Source: Acephala macrosclerotiorum
Lineage: Eukaryota; Ascomycota; Leotiomycetes; Helotiales; Mollisiaceae
Direction: 5' to 3'
Length of the DNA stretch: 55,918 nucleotides
Assembly (NCBI GenBank): GCA_014904845.1
Contig: MU119526.1
Span: 1 to 55,918, forward strand
The notes beneath the pieces are model-generated. The model did not search any database. It saw only the letters and a program-made list of their open reading frames with translations, and was not told the origin of the DNA. Positions 43,301 to 55,530 of the stretch are shown in pieces (position 1 is the first letter of the stretch; every line of letters begins with the position of its first letter). A program made the position numbers and the translations under genes.

Positions 43301-45891
43301 CGATGAGCCGAATGTTGAAGACGCCGACGATGAGCTGAATGTTGAAGANNNNNNNNNNNNNNNNNNNNNNNNNNNNNNNNNNNNNNNNNNNNNNNNNNNN
43401 NNNNNNNNNNNNNNNNNNNNNNNNNNNNGAATGTTGAAGACGCCGACGATGAGCTGAATGTTGAAGATGCCGACGATGAGCTGAATGTTGAAGATGTTGA
43501 CGATGAGCTGCTACTGGAACTTGACGTGACGGAGGATGAACTGCTGGGGCTAGTAGTAGCTTGGCTAGAAGTAGTCGACGTCGATGATGCTGTTACTGTA
43601 GAACTGCTGCTTGTGCTTGAAGATACCGTCAGTGTGGAAGAAGTAGAGGACACCGTAGAGGATATTGTGGATTTCGAAGTGCTCGACGTCGAGGTTGGTT
43701 TCAATGAACTACTTGCTGCAGTGCCCGCAGGTCCTCCTATTGCGTATAGCACATTGTTCTCCGTTGTGTAAACCCTGGCGTTCCCAAAGGCTGGTCGCTG
43801 ATACCTGTTAAGCCGTCCCGATGCCCAACCGAGAGGAATTTGGGTTAGACTTCCATTTACGGGGACGGCGTTGAATGCTACGACACCCGCGTTGGTATCC
43901 GCCAACCAAACCTGAGAGAGCATGTTAATTGAAACTATAACAGTGGATGGGTGATGTGAGCAGACTTACGACACCAGTGCCCGCTTGACCGTTTAAGCTA
44001 GTGACTGTTGGATTTCCGGTACAGGCCAAGCCACTCCCTCCTTGTCCAGCCAGTGTGAAGAGGGGATTGCCACTCCTATCCAATGAATAACTGTAGGCAT
44101 AGAGTGGACCTCCAGTAGGGCAAAAATAGAGATAGCCGCCTTCGCCTGGATAACTCCCTACGCCCCCATAGAATTTACCTCCAGAGATGACGATTTGCTG
44201 TAGAGCTGAAATCTAGTTAGTATTTGTAACCTAGACTCAAATTTGACGTTGAGCGCTTTGTAACAGCGTAACCTACTGGCGTCTTGAATCCCGTTTGCCC
44301 CATTGTAGAAGCCACCAAGATTGTCAGCATTCATGATATAGACCTAACAAAGATCGCACTGTTAGCGTCGTATTTATCGATTGTATGAAATTGAATTATA
44401 CGACATGAGGATATGCTAGAATATGATTGAGATGCTAGAGAAAATCCTTACGATGCCATCTTTGCCGGAGGAAACGGCAATACCGGCCACCCCTACACCA
44501 GGCGCTTGGAATGTATTTCGGTCTAACAAAGCAACTCCCGATGAACCCATATCTTCATCACCTCCATCAAGTTGCGTATCAAAGTTGTACGGCTCGAAGT
44601 AGTCCGCTTGCGTTAGGCTGCCGGTGTTGGGATCGACAGCAAAGTTCGCCACGACTTGCTCAAGCGTGCTGCTGTAGACCTTCCCGCTGGCAGGTGTGCC
44701 CTGGACCTTGTTGACGCCGGGGCCAACGCCGTTTCTATTGTGGTAAGCCTCGTAGTCATACATGAGTTCATAATCGTTTTAGGAGCGACAGAGTGGGGAG
44801 TCGTTGGCTAGAACCTACCCAGTCGCAAAGAAGACGTTATTGCCATTGACCGCAAGGCCCATTCCACCATGCCAGATACCAGCTTTGCCGCCAGTTTGTT
44901 GCTGGTAGTTTGTTGGTTGAGGTGATGGGGCACCTATTTGCATACGGCTTCTTTTAGTACACATGCTCTTGGACCAATGCAGTAAGAAGATAAATGTTCA
45001 GCCGTACCTGGTGCGGCTACCATAGCCTGAATGTTTGTAACGGTGGCAGTCGTCTTGCTGACCGTGACGAGCATTCCCGTATAGTTGAAATTATCGCAAT
45101 GGCCACCAAAACCGCCGATAACGCTGTTCCCGATCATAGCTAGACCGGGCCGGTTTAGAAGAGTGCCACCAACGAAATAACGCGTAGGGTCGTTGTTAGC
45201 ATAGTGCCCCTCGAGGATGATCGGGAATCCAGTAACATCAGTCAATGACGGGAGTTGGACAGCGTAGAACTTGTATTGGCCTAACAAGGGTCAGAATGTG
45301 TCATCTCCTCCACGCTCAGAAGCCTTGGCGAGTCTTCCACTCACCATTTAGAGTCCCACTGCCGGTTGCACCGCCTTTGTAGCCCTTGCTGAAGAAATAC
45401 ATGATGTCGGTCTCTGGGTCGACGATAGGAGTCCCTGTGATGCCGATTGTTGGCGAAATATCACCGCAATTAGAGTCAGTCGCCTGGAAGGGTGGGTCCA
45501 GCGTTCTGGTGTAGAGTATTGAGCCGGTCAAGCCATCCAGGACGCGGACAATATTCTGCTGGGATGCGACGATGACCAACTCATGGGCGTATCCCGTAGG
45601 TGTGTATGTGATCGGCTTGGCATTGAAGAATTCCTGAGCATTAAAAGTACTGGACCAAGAATGGACATAAGAGCCCAGCAGGGTCGGATCAACATTATGA
45701 TTAGGCAAGTAACCAGATTGTGCGGTATCCTAACGACAGTAAGTTGCTGAATTTCTGTCTCCTTCTATCTTGGTGGGGAAATGTTTTGGGGACAAACGTA
45801 CTGCATCTTGGTACTGGTCGGTAGAGCTCACGGCGACTGCAAACCATGGCAGCAGAGCCGCGTTCAACAGTGCAGCGACGCCGAGCCTCAT
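40306..45891 (-). CDS. Secreted fusion: quinoprotein-like beta-propeller, two WSC domains, multicopper oxidase
   Basis: Fourteen exons: 45891-45802, 45729-45345, 45280-45008, 44933-44819, 44734-44452, 44343-44277, 44205-43970, 43911-42670, 42610-42505, 42447-41915, 41851-41777, 41711-41224, 41173-41040, 40975-40306. Every junction outside the N gap closes in frame; about 1,565 residues. A signal peptide (MRLGVAALLNAALLPWFAVA) is followed by a quinoprotein/PQQ-type propeller (to about 545: VIVASQQNIVRVLDGLTG, GKAGIWHGGMGLAVNG, LYAIGGP), a Ser/Thr-rich linker, two WSC domains (FNYIGCYGD..GRECYCGY; GWIGCYTE..CYCGN..CGAGNR), a second Ser-rich linker and a Fet3/laccase-type oxidase with all copper motifs (LHFHG, YWYHAH, HPFHLHGH, HCHTEFHVEAGM; axial Met likely). 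There is no C-terminal membrane segment, unlike Fet3. WSC domains bind wall glycans, so wall-attached metal or phenol oxidation is a reasonable inference. Confidence 0.85.
43281..43512 (-). repeat. 27-bp coding minisatellite in the Ser/Thr-rich linker
   Basis: Units of 27 bp (plus strand GAATGTTGAAGACGCCGACGATGAGCT with small variants), coding on the minus strand for nine-residue Ser/Ala/Thr/Phe repeats (SSSASSTFS). At least three units lie left of the N gap and three right of it. Such tracts usually vary in copy number between strains. Confidence 0.9.
43349..43428. other. Assembly gap, 80 N
   Basis: Eighty undefined bases inside the minisatellite. By repeat phase the true length should be 15 plus a multiple of 27, so 80 is a placeholder and shifts the apparent reading frame on one side. 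Confidence 0.97.
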
Positions 45892-46958
45892 TGTAACGAT
45901 CGGATAGACAAGATATTGTCTCAGAATTCACACAACGCCAAAAGAAGGACAGTGCCAAGAACGAAAGCTTGACAAACAACGCTGTAAAAAGAACGACGAG
46001 AGGAGAGGGTAGAGAGAAAAGATAAACGGAGGAAGGAAGGAACTATCAAGCCAAAGGGATGGGAGTGAGAAGAGACTAGTGATTGAACAAGGGATGCAGA
46101 AAACACGAGTGCGCGCGCATCATTGGTCCTCCATATTCAGGTTCTCAGTTTGTCCCGTAAAGGTGCAGGCAGACGTTCAGGAGAGCGTCGCTCTGACCGG
46201 GCGGCGCGGTACAGTGTCTTGGACACACAGGTGGCGGCACCCAAAGGCGTTACTCTCATTCGGTCGGCTGCAATATTGGTTCCTGCACGTTTTTCAATCT
46301 AAGTAACATCAGATGGCAACCCAGCCACATGGTTTGTGGGACGAATCAGGCGAAGCGTGTTTCATAATCGAAAATTTACATCGTATCGTAGCCGCTCAGC
46401 GAAATTGGCTTCAGCCACTTCACTCCACGATGGGATAAGCTTTGTGGCTGATAAAAAATAAAAAAAATAAAAAATAAAATAAAAAACATGTACGAAGCGT
46501 TACGGAGAGAATGAATGATTCAAGGGAATACGGGAGGAGAGAAAGAGAGACAATACGGAATAGGAGTAACGGCAGGACTACCTGCTCTAGTGCACGGGGG
46601 CACTGTAGCACTCCCCTCTAAACTTCTTCATCGCATGTCCACGAGTCTCTAGAGCGATGTTCAAGATCGCTCACTATCCCCGCGCCCATGAACATGTTAA
46701 TCTCCACAGGGCTGGCTGAGGGGCTGCGGCCTGCAAGCCAGCAACCAAGCGTTGTTCCGTGCCTCTAGTGGCCTTAGTACCGAAGCTAGGTCTAAGGCCA
46801 GTCAATAGAACCAAGCTCGCGCCCAAAGAACGGAACGCATTGCTTTCGAATTTCCACCTGTATCATCAATACGCCAAAGCCCCTGAAATATCTCTGTCGA
46901 CTGTCACGGGCGTAATACTTACTAGGGGCGGTTATAGTCGCAACTTTGTATCGTAGTT
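45892..46958. other. Promoter side of the fusion gene and transition to the AT-rich block
   Basis: An A-rich low-complexity tract (about 46448-46487) and a normal-GC stretch at 46600-46955 without recognised genes; the latter contains a short inverted motif (GTGCACGGGGGCAC) near 46592 and could be the edge of a transposon. GC content drops sharply at about 46960. Confidence 0.4.
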
Positions 46959-48233
46959 AAAGAATTTTTTTTTTAAATTTTTAATATAAAAAAAATCATA
47001 AAAATAATTATTTATTTATTTATATATATATTAAAATTTAATTAATAATTTTTTTAATATATAATTTAAAAAAAAAATTAAAATAAAATCGTATTTAAAA
47101 TTTAAAAATATATTAATTAAATTTTATATAATTTAATTATAATTATAAATTTTTTTTTTATTTAATATATATTCTTTTTTATAAATTTTATAAAAATTTT
47201 TAAAATTTTCGATTTTAATAATATATTTTTATTTTAAATTAAAAATTAAAAAAAAATTAATTTAAACGTTTTATAAATATTTCAAATTAATATAATTATT
47301 AAAAAAAATAATTTAAATTTTATTAAATAATAAATATTAATAAATTAATAATGTTTAAAATAAAAACATATTATAAAATTTTTATTTTTTATATTAAATT
47401 ATTATAAATAATTTAATTAATTTAAATTATTTTATTTAATAGATAATTAAAATAAAAATATAAATTATTTTAATTATAAACGATTTTATTTAAATTTTAA
47501 ATAATTTTAATTTTAAATATTAAAATATTAATATTATTTTTAAAAAAAATTTAAAAAGTTTTTTTTAATAAATATAATTAATAAAATTAATTATAATAAT
47601 TTAATATAAAATTTTATTAAAAATATATTTTTATTTAAAATATTAAAATTTAATTTTATAATTATATAATTTTTAATAAATAATTAAATATAAATTTTTT
47701 TTAAAAATAAAATTAATATAAAATTATATAATAAATACGTATTTATTTTAAATATTAAAAAAAATATTTTAATAATTAAATTAATATTATAATTTATATT
47801 AATAATAAAAAATATAATAAAAATTTTTATAATATTTTTAATTATAAATTATATATATTTTTTATAAAAAGTTTTTTTTAATAAAAATTAAATTTATTAT
47901 TAAAATATATTTAAATAATAAAAATAAATTAATTATTAATAAATATAAAAATAATTTTTTTTATTAAATTTAAAAATATTAATAATATATAAATAATAAT
48001 TAATTTATTTATTATATTATTATAAATATAACATTTAATAATTTTAAAAATATTTTAATTTAAAAAAATTAAATTATTTTTATTATAAAAAAATAAAATT
48101 ATTTATAAAAAATATTATATTAATTAAAAAAAAATTAATTTAAAATTAATTTATTAATATAAACGTTTTATATAAAGTTTTAATAAATTAATTATAATAT
48201 AAATATTTAATATTTTATTATATATATAAATAA
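46959..48233. repeat. AT-rich isochore block 1 (RIP-degraded repeat)
   Basis: Nearly pure A/T over about 1.27 kb with no open frame. The few remaining C residues sit mostly in CpG (ACG, TCG), while CpA is almost absent, the expected end state of repeat-induced point mutation. It contains sequence also found in the block at 50.3-55.5 kb. Confidence 0.9.
47170..47450 (+). repeat. Copy of the isochore repeat, same orientation as the left arm
   Basis: Shares an AT-rich core with 50350-50600, including TTTTAATAATATATTTTTAT and AATTAATATAATTATTAAAA and the later TTATATTAAATTATTATAA. Inverted matches to the same repeat follow at about 47550-47700, so block 1 is itself nested. Confidence 0.65.
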
Positions 48234-49300
48234 ACATGCCTTCGCTTCGTTCCTCGATCAAGTGGTGCCTAGCACGGCTCGTATCTCGCGAGTGTACCCC
48301 CACCTTCTCTTGTCTCTACGCTTGTCACGTTTGTCCTATACTAGACTGGGAATGGCTAATATTTTAAATCTACTTTAGATCTATTTAACGATCCAAATTT
48401 GAAGTCAAAAGCTCTTAATTTGAGCGTTTTATAAGCATTTGAAGTTGGAATGATTCTCGTTAATACGAAGAGAGTGTTCGTTTGGAAAAACGTTCTTCCA
48501 GAGCCGGATAAGCTGATAAGAGCCTTAGGCAAAAACGCACTTTCTGCAGAGCCTCACACCAAGGGGACACCCCCTGGGACCCCCGTCTCTTATATTGAGT
48601 TACTACGATTAATTCAATTGATTAATAGTAGTTATTAAGACTATATTTACGAGGGCAAACCCCTTAGAAACCCCTTTGCGATGCTATTGATCGCATTTCT
48701 CTCTCTGACGTAGATTCTGCCGGGCGGTGAAGGCCCTTTTCAATGGGCGCAATCGCGATTTACGGCATTTCGCAATTGAGATTGAGATTGCGCAATAACT
48801 ACTAATCCAAATAAGCTGAAATTGAAAATATAAACGATTTAAATATATTTTCAATTTATAATATAATTATAAGAAGTTTAATAAATTTATAAATAAATAA
48901 ATAAAATCGCAAAATTCTCGAAATTTTGGTGTTCTTAAGCTCGGTTATACGGCAGCCTTAAGTGCCTAAGGCATTTTCATTTTTTTTTGAGCGTTTTAAG
49001 CCAATCATTCTCGACCGGGGTCAAACATAGCATTCTTTACTTTTATATTTTATAAATTTTAATTTAATTAAACTTTTTGAATTTAATTTAATATATTTTA
49101 TTAAAATTGTTATAAAATATAAAATAAATTAAAAAAGAATTAAAATCTATTTTTAAATCGTAATATTTTATTTTTAAACTCGAAAATTGAAATGAGCTCT
49201 CAATTGCCAATAGACGGCGTGGAAGTGTCACGGGATCCAGGGGTCTTCCACGGGTGGAGGTCGTCTCTCTCTCTCTATTCTGCGCTGCGCTAGGCAATTA
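48234..49300. other. Less-mutated island between AT-rich blocks
   Basis: About 1 kb of mixed composition with normal-GC patches (for example 48240-48340, 48480-48780, 49200-49300) separated by AT runs. A 62-codon frame at 48450-48638 has no recognised domain. It looks like transposon remnant that was duplicated or inserted after most of the mutation, or that escaped it. Confidence 0.55.
48385..48480 (+). repeat. Nearly unmutated copy of the isochore repeat
   Basis: Shows TTTGAGCGTTTTATAAGCAT and TTGAAGTTGGAATGATT where the isochore copies read the same with G replaced by A and C by T. Differences to the copy near 55350-55430 (minus strand) are almost all G-to-A or C-to-T. Confidence 0.75.
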
Positions 49301-50349
49301 TAAATTATTAACAATTTAATAAAATTAAATAATATTATATTTATATAATTAATTTTTAAAATTTATTTAAAAAAAATTAAAAAAATTTAAATAATTATTA
49401 AAAAAAAAAATTTATATTTAATATTAAATTAATAATACGTTTATAATAAAAAATAATTTAAATACGAAATTTATATTAAATTTATTAAATTTATTTAAAA
49501 TACGCGTTTAATATAAAAAAACAAATAAAAAAAATATATAATTAATATATTTTATAAATTAATTAATTTTTATTTAATAATTATTAATTTTTATTATATA
49601 AAATAAAATATATTAAAAATTTATAATTAAATAAATAATTAAAAACTTTATAAAATAAATCGATTAAACAATTTAAATTAATTAATTATAATAAATTAAT
49701 AAAATAAATTTTTTTTAAATATTATTTATATATTAAAATATTAAAAAATTAATATTAAAATATAATTATTAAATTATTATAAATAAAAATATTAAAAATT
49801 ATTTTAATTAAATATTTAATTATTCGAATTATAATAATTATTAATTAAAATTTTAAAATAAAAATATTATTAAAATATATTTAATTAATTTTATAAAAAT
49901 ATAAAAAATATTAAAATTTAATAATATTAATTTAATTTTTTTAATATTATTATAACGTTATTAATTTTTACGAATATTAATAATAATTGATTAATATTAT
50001 AATAGCGTCGTAATAATATTAATAATAATTTATTATTATTATTAATATTAATTTTAATTTAACGATTTTTAATAAAGTTTTTTTTTATTAATATTAATAA
50101 ATAATTTTTAATTAAAATTATAATATAAATTAAAATTTCAATATTTTTTTATTAAATTAATTATATATTAATTTAAAATTATTACGTAATTATTTTTATT
50201 ATAAATCTTTTAATAAATTAATTAAATTTAAATAAAATCGTTTATTATAAAAAATATTTAAATTTAATATTTAAAATATTTTTTTCGTATTAAAAAAAAA
50301 AATTCGTTTGATAATTTATTAAACGAATTAATAATAAACGAGTTTTTTT

Positions 50350-51405
50350 TTTTAATATTTAATATATATTTTACTTTATAAATTTCGTAAAAATATTTTT
50401 ATAAAAAATTATAAAATTTTCAATTTTAATAATATATTTTTATTTTAAATTTTAAATTTTAAATTTTTAATTTAAATATTTTATTAATATTTAAAATTAA
50501 TATAATTATTAAAATAAAAATCTATTTATTATAAAACTTTATATTAAATTAATATAATCGATTTAATTAATTTAAATTATTTTATTTAATATATAATTTT
50601 AAAAAAAAAAATTAAATTTTTTTTTAAAAATTATACAATTGTAAAAATATTTAATATTAAATAAATATTTTAATATTTAAAACAAAAACGTATTTTTAAT
50701 AAAATTTTATATTAAAAAAAAACTTTTTAAAATTTTCGTTTTTTATATTAAATTATTATAATCGATTTAATTAATTTGAATTATTTTATTTAATATATAA
50801 TTTTAAAAAAAAACTTTTTAAATTTTTTTTTAAAAATTATATAATTATTTTAATATTTAAATATTTTAATACTTTAAATAAAAACGTATTTTCGATAAAA
50901 TTTTATATTAAAAAAATACTTTTAAAAAAACTTTTTAAAATTTTCGTTTTTTATATTAAATTATTACGATTGATTTTATTAATTATAAATAATTATTATA
51001 ATTATATTTAATAAAAAAAAACTTTTTAAAAACTTTTTCGAAAATTATATAATTATAAAATTAAATTTTAACGTTTTATTATTTTAACGCTTTAAATAAA
51101 ACGTATTTTTAAAGTTTTATATTAAATTTTTTTTTTAAAATTTTCGTTTTTTATATTAAATTATTTTATTTAATATATAATTTTAAAAAAAAAACTTTTT
51201 AAATTTTTTTTTAAAAATTATACAATTATAAAAATATTTAAAACTTAAATAAATAAATATTTTAATATTTAAAATAAAAACGTATTTAAAAGTTTTATAA
51301 TCGCGATTTTTTTTAAATATAATTATATTTTATTAATTTATATAATAATAAATTAATAAAATTATTTAAAATTTAAAGATATTTAATTAAATTTCAATTT
51401 ATTTA
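50350..51405 (+). repeat. Left arm of a large inverted repeat
   Basis: Matches the reverse complement of 54675-55530 at both ends. Outer end: AATATATATTTTACTTTATA against AATATATATTTTATTTTATA. Inner end: ATTTAAAATAAAAACGTATT and AAATTAATAAAATTAT in both. It contains four subrepeats of about 200-208 bp starting near 50540, 50744, 50952 and 51152. Confidence 0.75.
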
Positions 51406-51550
51406 TAATTTTTATATTATTATTTTTATTATGAAATTTTTAATAAATTAATTAAATTATTTTATTTAAATATTTTAATTAAATTTAAATAAAATTATTT
51501 ATTATAAAAAATATTAATATTAGTTTTTAAATTAAATAAATAATAAATAT

Positions 51551-51652
51551 TAAAATATTAAAATAATAATTAATATAAATAAACAATTTAAATAATTTAA
51601 TTAAAATATTAAAATAATAATTAATATAAATAAACAATTTAAATAATTTAAT
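51551..51652 (+). repeat. Exact 51-bp tandem duplication
   Basis: 51551-51601 and 51602-51652 are identical over all 51 positions. In a region where every other repeat is diverged, this must be young or too short to attract mutation. Confidence 0.9.
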
Positions 51653-53009
51653 TAAAATATTAATTAAAATATTAAAAAAAATTTTTTTTATTAATCGTTT
51701 TATCGAAAAATACGTATATTAATAGCGCTATTAACGAGCTAATAATAATTTAATCGATTGTTAATATTATCGATTATTTTAATTTAGTATTAATAGTATT
51801 AATAGTATTAATTTAATATTAATAATATTAATTTAAAATTAAATATTTAAATATTTAAAACTTATAATTTATAATATTTATTTAATTTATTATAAGAATT
51901 TCAAGTAAATTTATTAAATACGTATTAAAATATTAAACTATAAAATTAAAAACTGCGAATATTTTAATATTCTTCATTAAAAAACTAATAATCGTATTTT
52001 ATTCGATTAATTATTAAAAATATCAAAATATTAAATAAAAATAAGAATTAAAAATATTAACGTTATTTGAAATTTGATCGTAGAATCGATCGATTTAAAT
52101 AAAATTTACGCGTGTAAATACGTCAATTTAATATACGAGTAATTACATTACTCGATATTAAAAACTTAAATTGAAATAAAAATTGAAATTATTATATATA
52201 GTTCATTTAATCGAGAATTATAAAATTAATTTTTTTAATTTTTAATTTTATAATTAATTTATTGTTTAGTTTTTTATTTTAAAATTAAAATTATATATTA
52301 ATAAATAATAATTAAATTTCGTATTATAATAATATTTTCAATTTTACAAATTAATTATTTTATATAATATTTGAAATCACGTAAATTTACTCGATTTTAC
52401 AGTTTTTATAATTTTTTATATAAATTCTTTTTATTTTTCGATATATAAAATAGTTTTTTTAATTTTTTTTTTATTTATCGTTAGATTTTTTCAATTAAAT
52501 TTAAATTAAATAAATAAAAAAACCAATTAAATTCGCGAATTTCATATTATAATTTAAAGAGTTTAATTTTTTTTTTATATACTTTTAAATCGTTTTTTAT
52601 AAAAATATATTTCGAACTTAAAATATTAAATAAAAAAAGATTATAAATTAAAAAATTTATTAAAAATATATTTTAAAGTAAATATTTTTATAATTTAAAA
52701 ATTTCTTTATAAATACTAATTTTAATTTATAGTTTCAATTAATAGTTTTTTAAATTATTATTGTAATTTTTTTTAATCGATAAATAAATCGTATATAATT
52801 AAAATACTTTTTTTTATTTATTTTTCGTATTATTTAAATTTTATTATTTTTCTCAGTTTTAAATATAATTTTATTTAATTATATAATTTTTCGCTAATTT
52901 TTTTTTTATTTATTATTATTTCTATAAATAGTATAATTTAATATTTTTTACTATTTATATTTTTTAATAAACGCTAATTTCTTTTTAGTTTATTATTGTA
53001 ATATATAGA

Positions 53010-53720
53010 ATCGAGAGTATATAATACAACGACAATAGTTTACGCGACGCAATTCTCGACGAATAGTTCGAACAAAAACTAAAAAGTGTAATAAAGTTTT
53101 AAAACTAGTGAAAGTTATTCTACGAGAGAATTAATTTTTTGCGATTATACGAATACATCGACGAATATCTTTTACAAATATAATATATAGTTTTGAGCGT
53201 TTTTTTTCTCGTATTCGACGATTATATTTTTATTTGAAAATGCGTTTTATTAATTTTTTAAATACAAAAGTCTTTTTTTGAATCTTTTGTTAAATTTTTT
53301 TTTATTTTTACAAATCGCGAATAATTGCGCGAACAAAAGTAGATTATTTTTTTTTGTTTTTTTAGAGAAAAGAACTAAATATTACAAGTATTTCTATTTT
53401 GAATTACAAAAAAAAAGAATTATTAATTAATAAAATATTAAAATTTAAAAAAAAAAAAAACTAGAAATAAAAAAGCGTCGACGCGTTCGATTAAGTAGAC
53501 TATGTATAGTAATTTCAATTTTTACTTAGATTAAAGTATTTAAAGATTAAACGATTCAATTGATTAAATATAATTATATAAAAATTGCGCGCAATCGTTT
53601 GTAATCGTCGAAAGTCGAGAGTTTTAATATTCTTATAAACTTAAATTTATTTATTAATCGATTATTATTAAGTATCAAAGTTTTAAACATATAATTACTA
53701 CGTAACGCGCACTATTAATA
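53010..53720. other. Higher-GC patch inside the isochore, possible transposon remnant
   Basis: C and G are clearly more frequent than in the flanks (for example TACGCGACGCAATTCTCGAC at 53041). Almost all C is again in CpG. A TATA-like stretch precedes it. No readable protein remains. Confidence 0.35.
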
Positions 53721-54674
53721 AACCGCTAGTATTATTAATAATTAATTAATATATAAAAATTTTTTCTAATAAATATTTTTAATAATTTATTAAATTTTTA
53801 AAAAAGAATTTATATTTATATAATTTTTAATAATATTAAATTTAATTATATATTTATAAAATAAGTAAAATTTAATTTAATTTTAATTATATTAATAATT
53901 AAATTAATTAAATTATAATTTTTTTTTAAATATATTAAAATAAAATATTTAATAAATTTAAAATTAAATTATTTTTAATTTTATATATAAAAGTTTTTAT
54001 ATTATAAATTTTTATTAAATACGTATTAAAATATATTATTATAAAATTTATATATAAAATTTTTAATATTTTTTATTAAAATATATTAATATAATTATAT
54101 TTTAAATGTAATTTTTTTTTAATAAATATTTTATTTTAAATTTTAAATATAATTTAAATCGTATTATTTTTAAAAATTTAAATTTAATAAAATAATTAAT
54201 ATATAATATATTTACGTATATAATTAAATAAAATAAAATATATATATAATTATAAATTTTAATATTTTAATTAATTTAAATATTTTTAAACGTTTTAAAA
54301 ATTAAATTTATTATTTTATTTAAATTAATTTAATATATTTAATAATAATTTTTTAATTAATTTAATTTATTATTAATAATAAAATAAAAACGAAATAAAT
54401 AAATAAATAAATTAAATAAATTATTAATTAATTATAAATTATAAATTTAATAAACGTGTAAAAATTAAAATATATAATTTTAATTTTAATATAAATAATA
54501 TTAATTCGAATTTAAATTAATATTTTTTATTATAAACGATTTTATATAAATATAATAATTTAATTAATTTATTAAAAATTTTTATTATTATATAATTTCG
54601 AATTAATATATAATTAATTAAATAAAAAATATTAAAATTTTATAATTATTAATTAATTTAAATTGTATAAAGCT

Positions 54675-55530
54675 CGTAAATAAATTAAAATTTAATTAAA
54701 TATTTTTAAATTTTAAATTTTATATAATTTTATTAATTTGTTATTATATAAATTTATAAAATATAATTGTATTTAATAAAAATCGTAATCGTAAAACTTT
54801 TTAAATACGTTTTTATTTTAAATATTTAATATTTAAATATTAAAATATTAAAAATTTATTTTACGATTATATAATTTTAAATTTTTTTTAAAATTATATA
54901 TTAAATAAAATAATTTAAATTAATTAAATCGATTATAATAATTTAATATAAAAAACGAGACTTTTAAAAAATGTTTTTTTAATATAAAATTTTATAAAAA
55001 ATACGTTTTTATTTAAAATATTAAATATTTTTATAATTATATAATTTTCGAAAAAAAAATTTTAAAAAGTTTTTTTTTAAAAATTATATATTAAATAAAA
55101 TAATTTATATTAATTAAATCGATCGTAATATTTTAATATAAAAAAATTTTTTAATACGAAATTTTATTAAAAATACGTAAATATTAAAATAATTATATAA
55201 TTTTTAAAAAAGATTTTAAAAAATTTTTCTTTGAAATTATATATTAAATAAAATAATTTAAATCGATTAAATTAATCGTAATAATTTAATATAAAACGAA
55301 ATTTTTTTAAAAAGATTTATTAATTTATTGATTTTATTATTTAATAAAATTTAAAATTTTATTTTAATAATTATATTAATTTTAAATATTTATAAAACGC
55401 TCAAATTAAAAGTTTTTAATTTAAAAATTAAAATAAATTATTAAAATTAAAAACTTTATAACTTTTTATAAAAACGTTTTTATAAAATTTATAAAATAAA
55501 ATATATATTATAATAAAATTATATATATTT
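54675..55530 (-). repeat. Right arm of the large inverted repeat
   Basis: Reverse complement of the left arm with about 10-15 percent visible differences, mostly transitions. Subrepeats here number three (near 54947, 55137 and 55290) instead of four, explaining the shorter arm. Confidence 0.75.
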
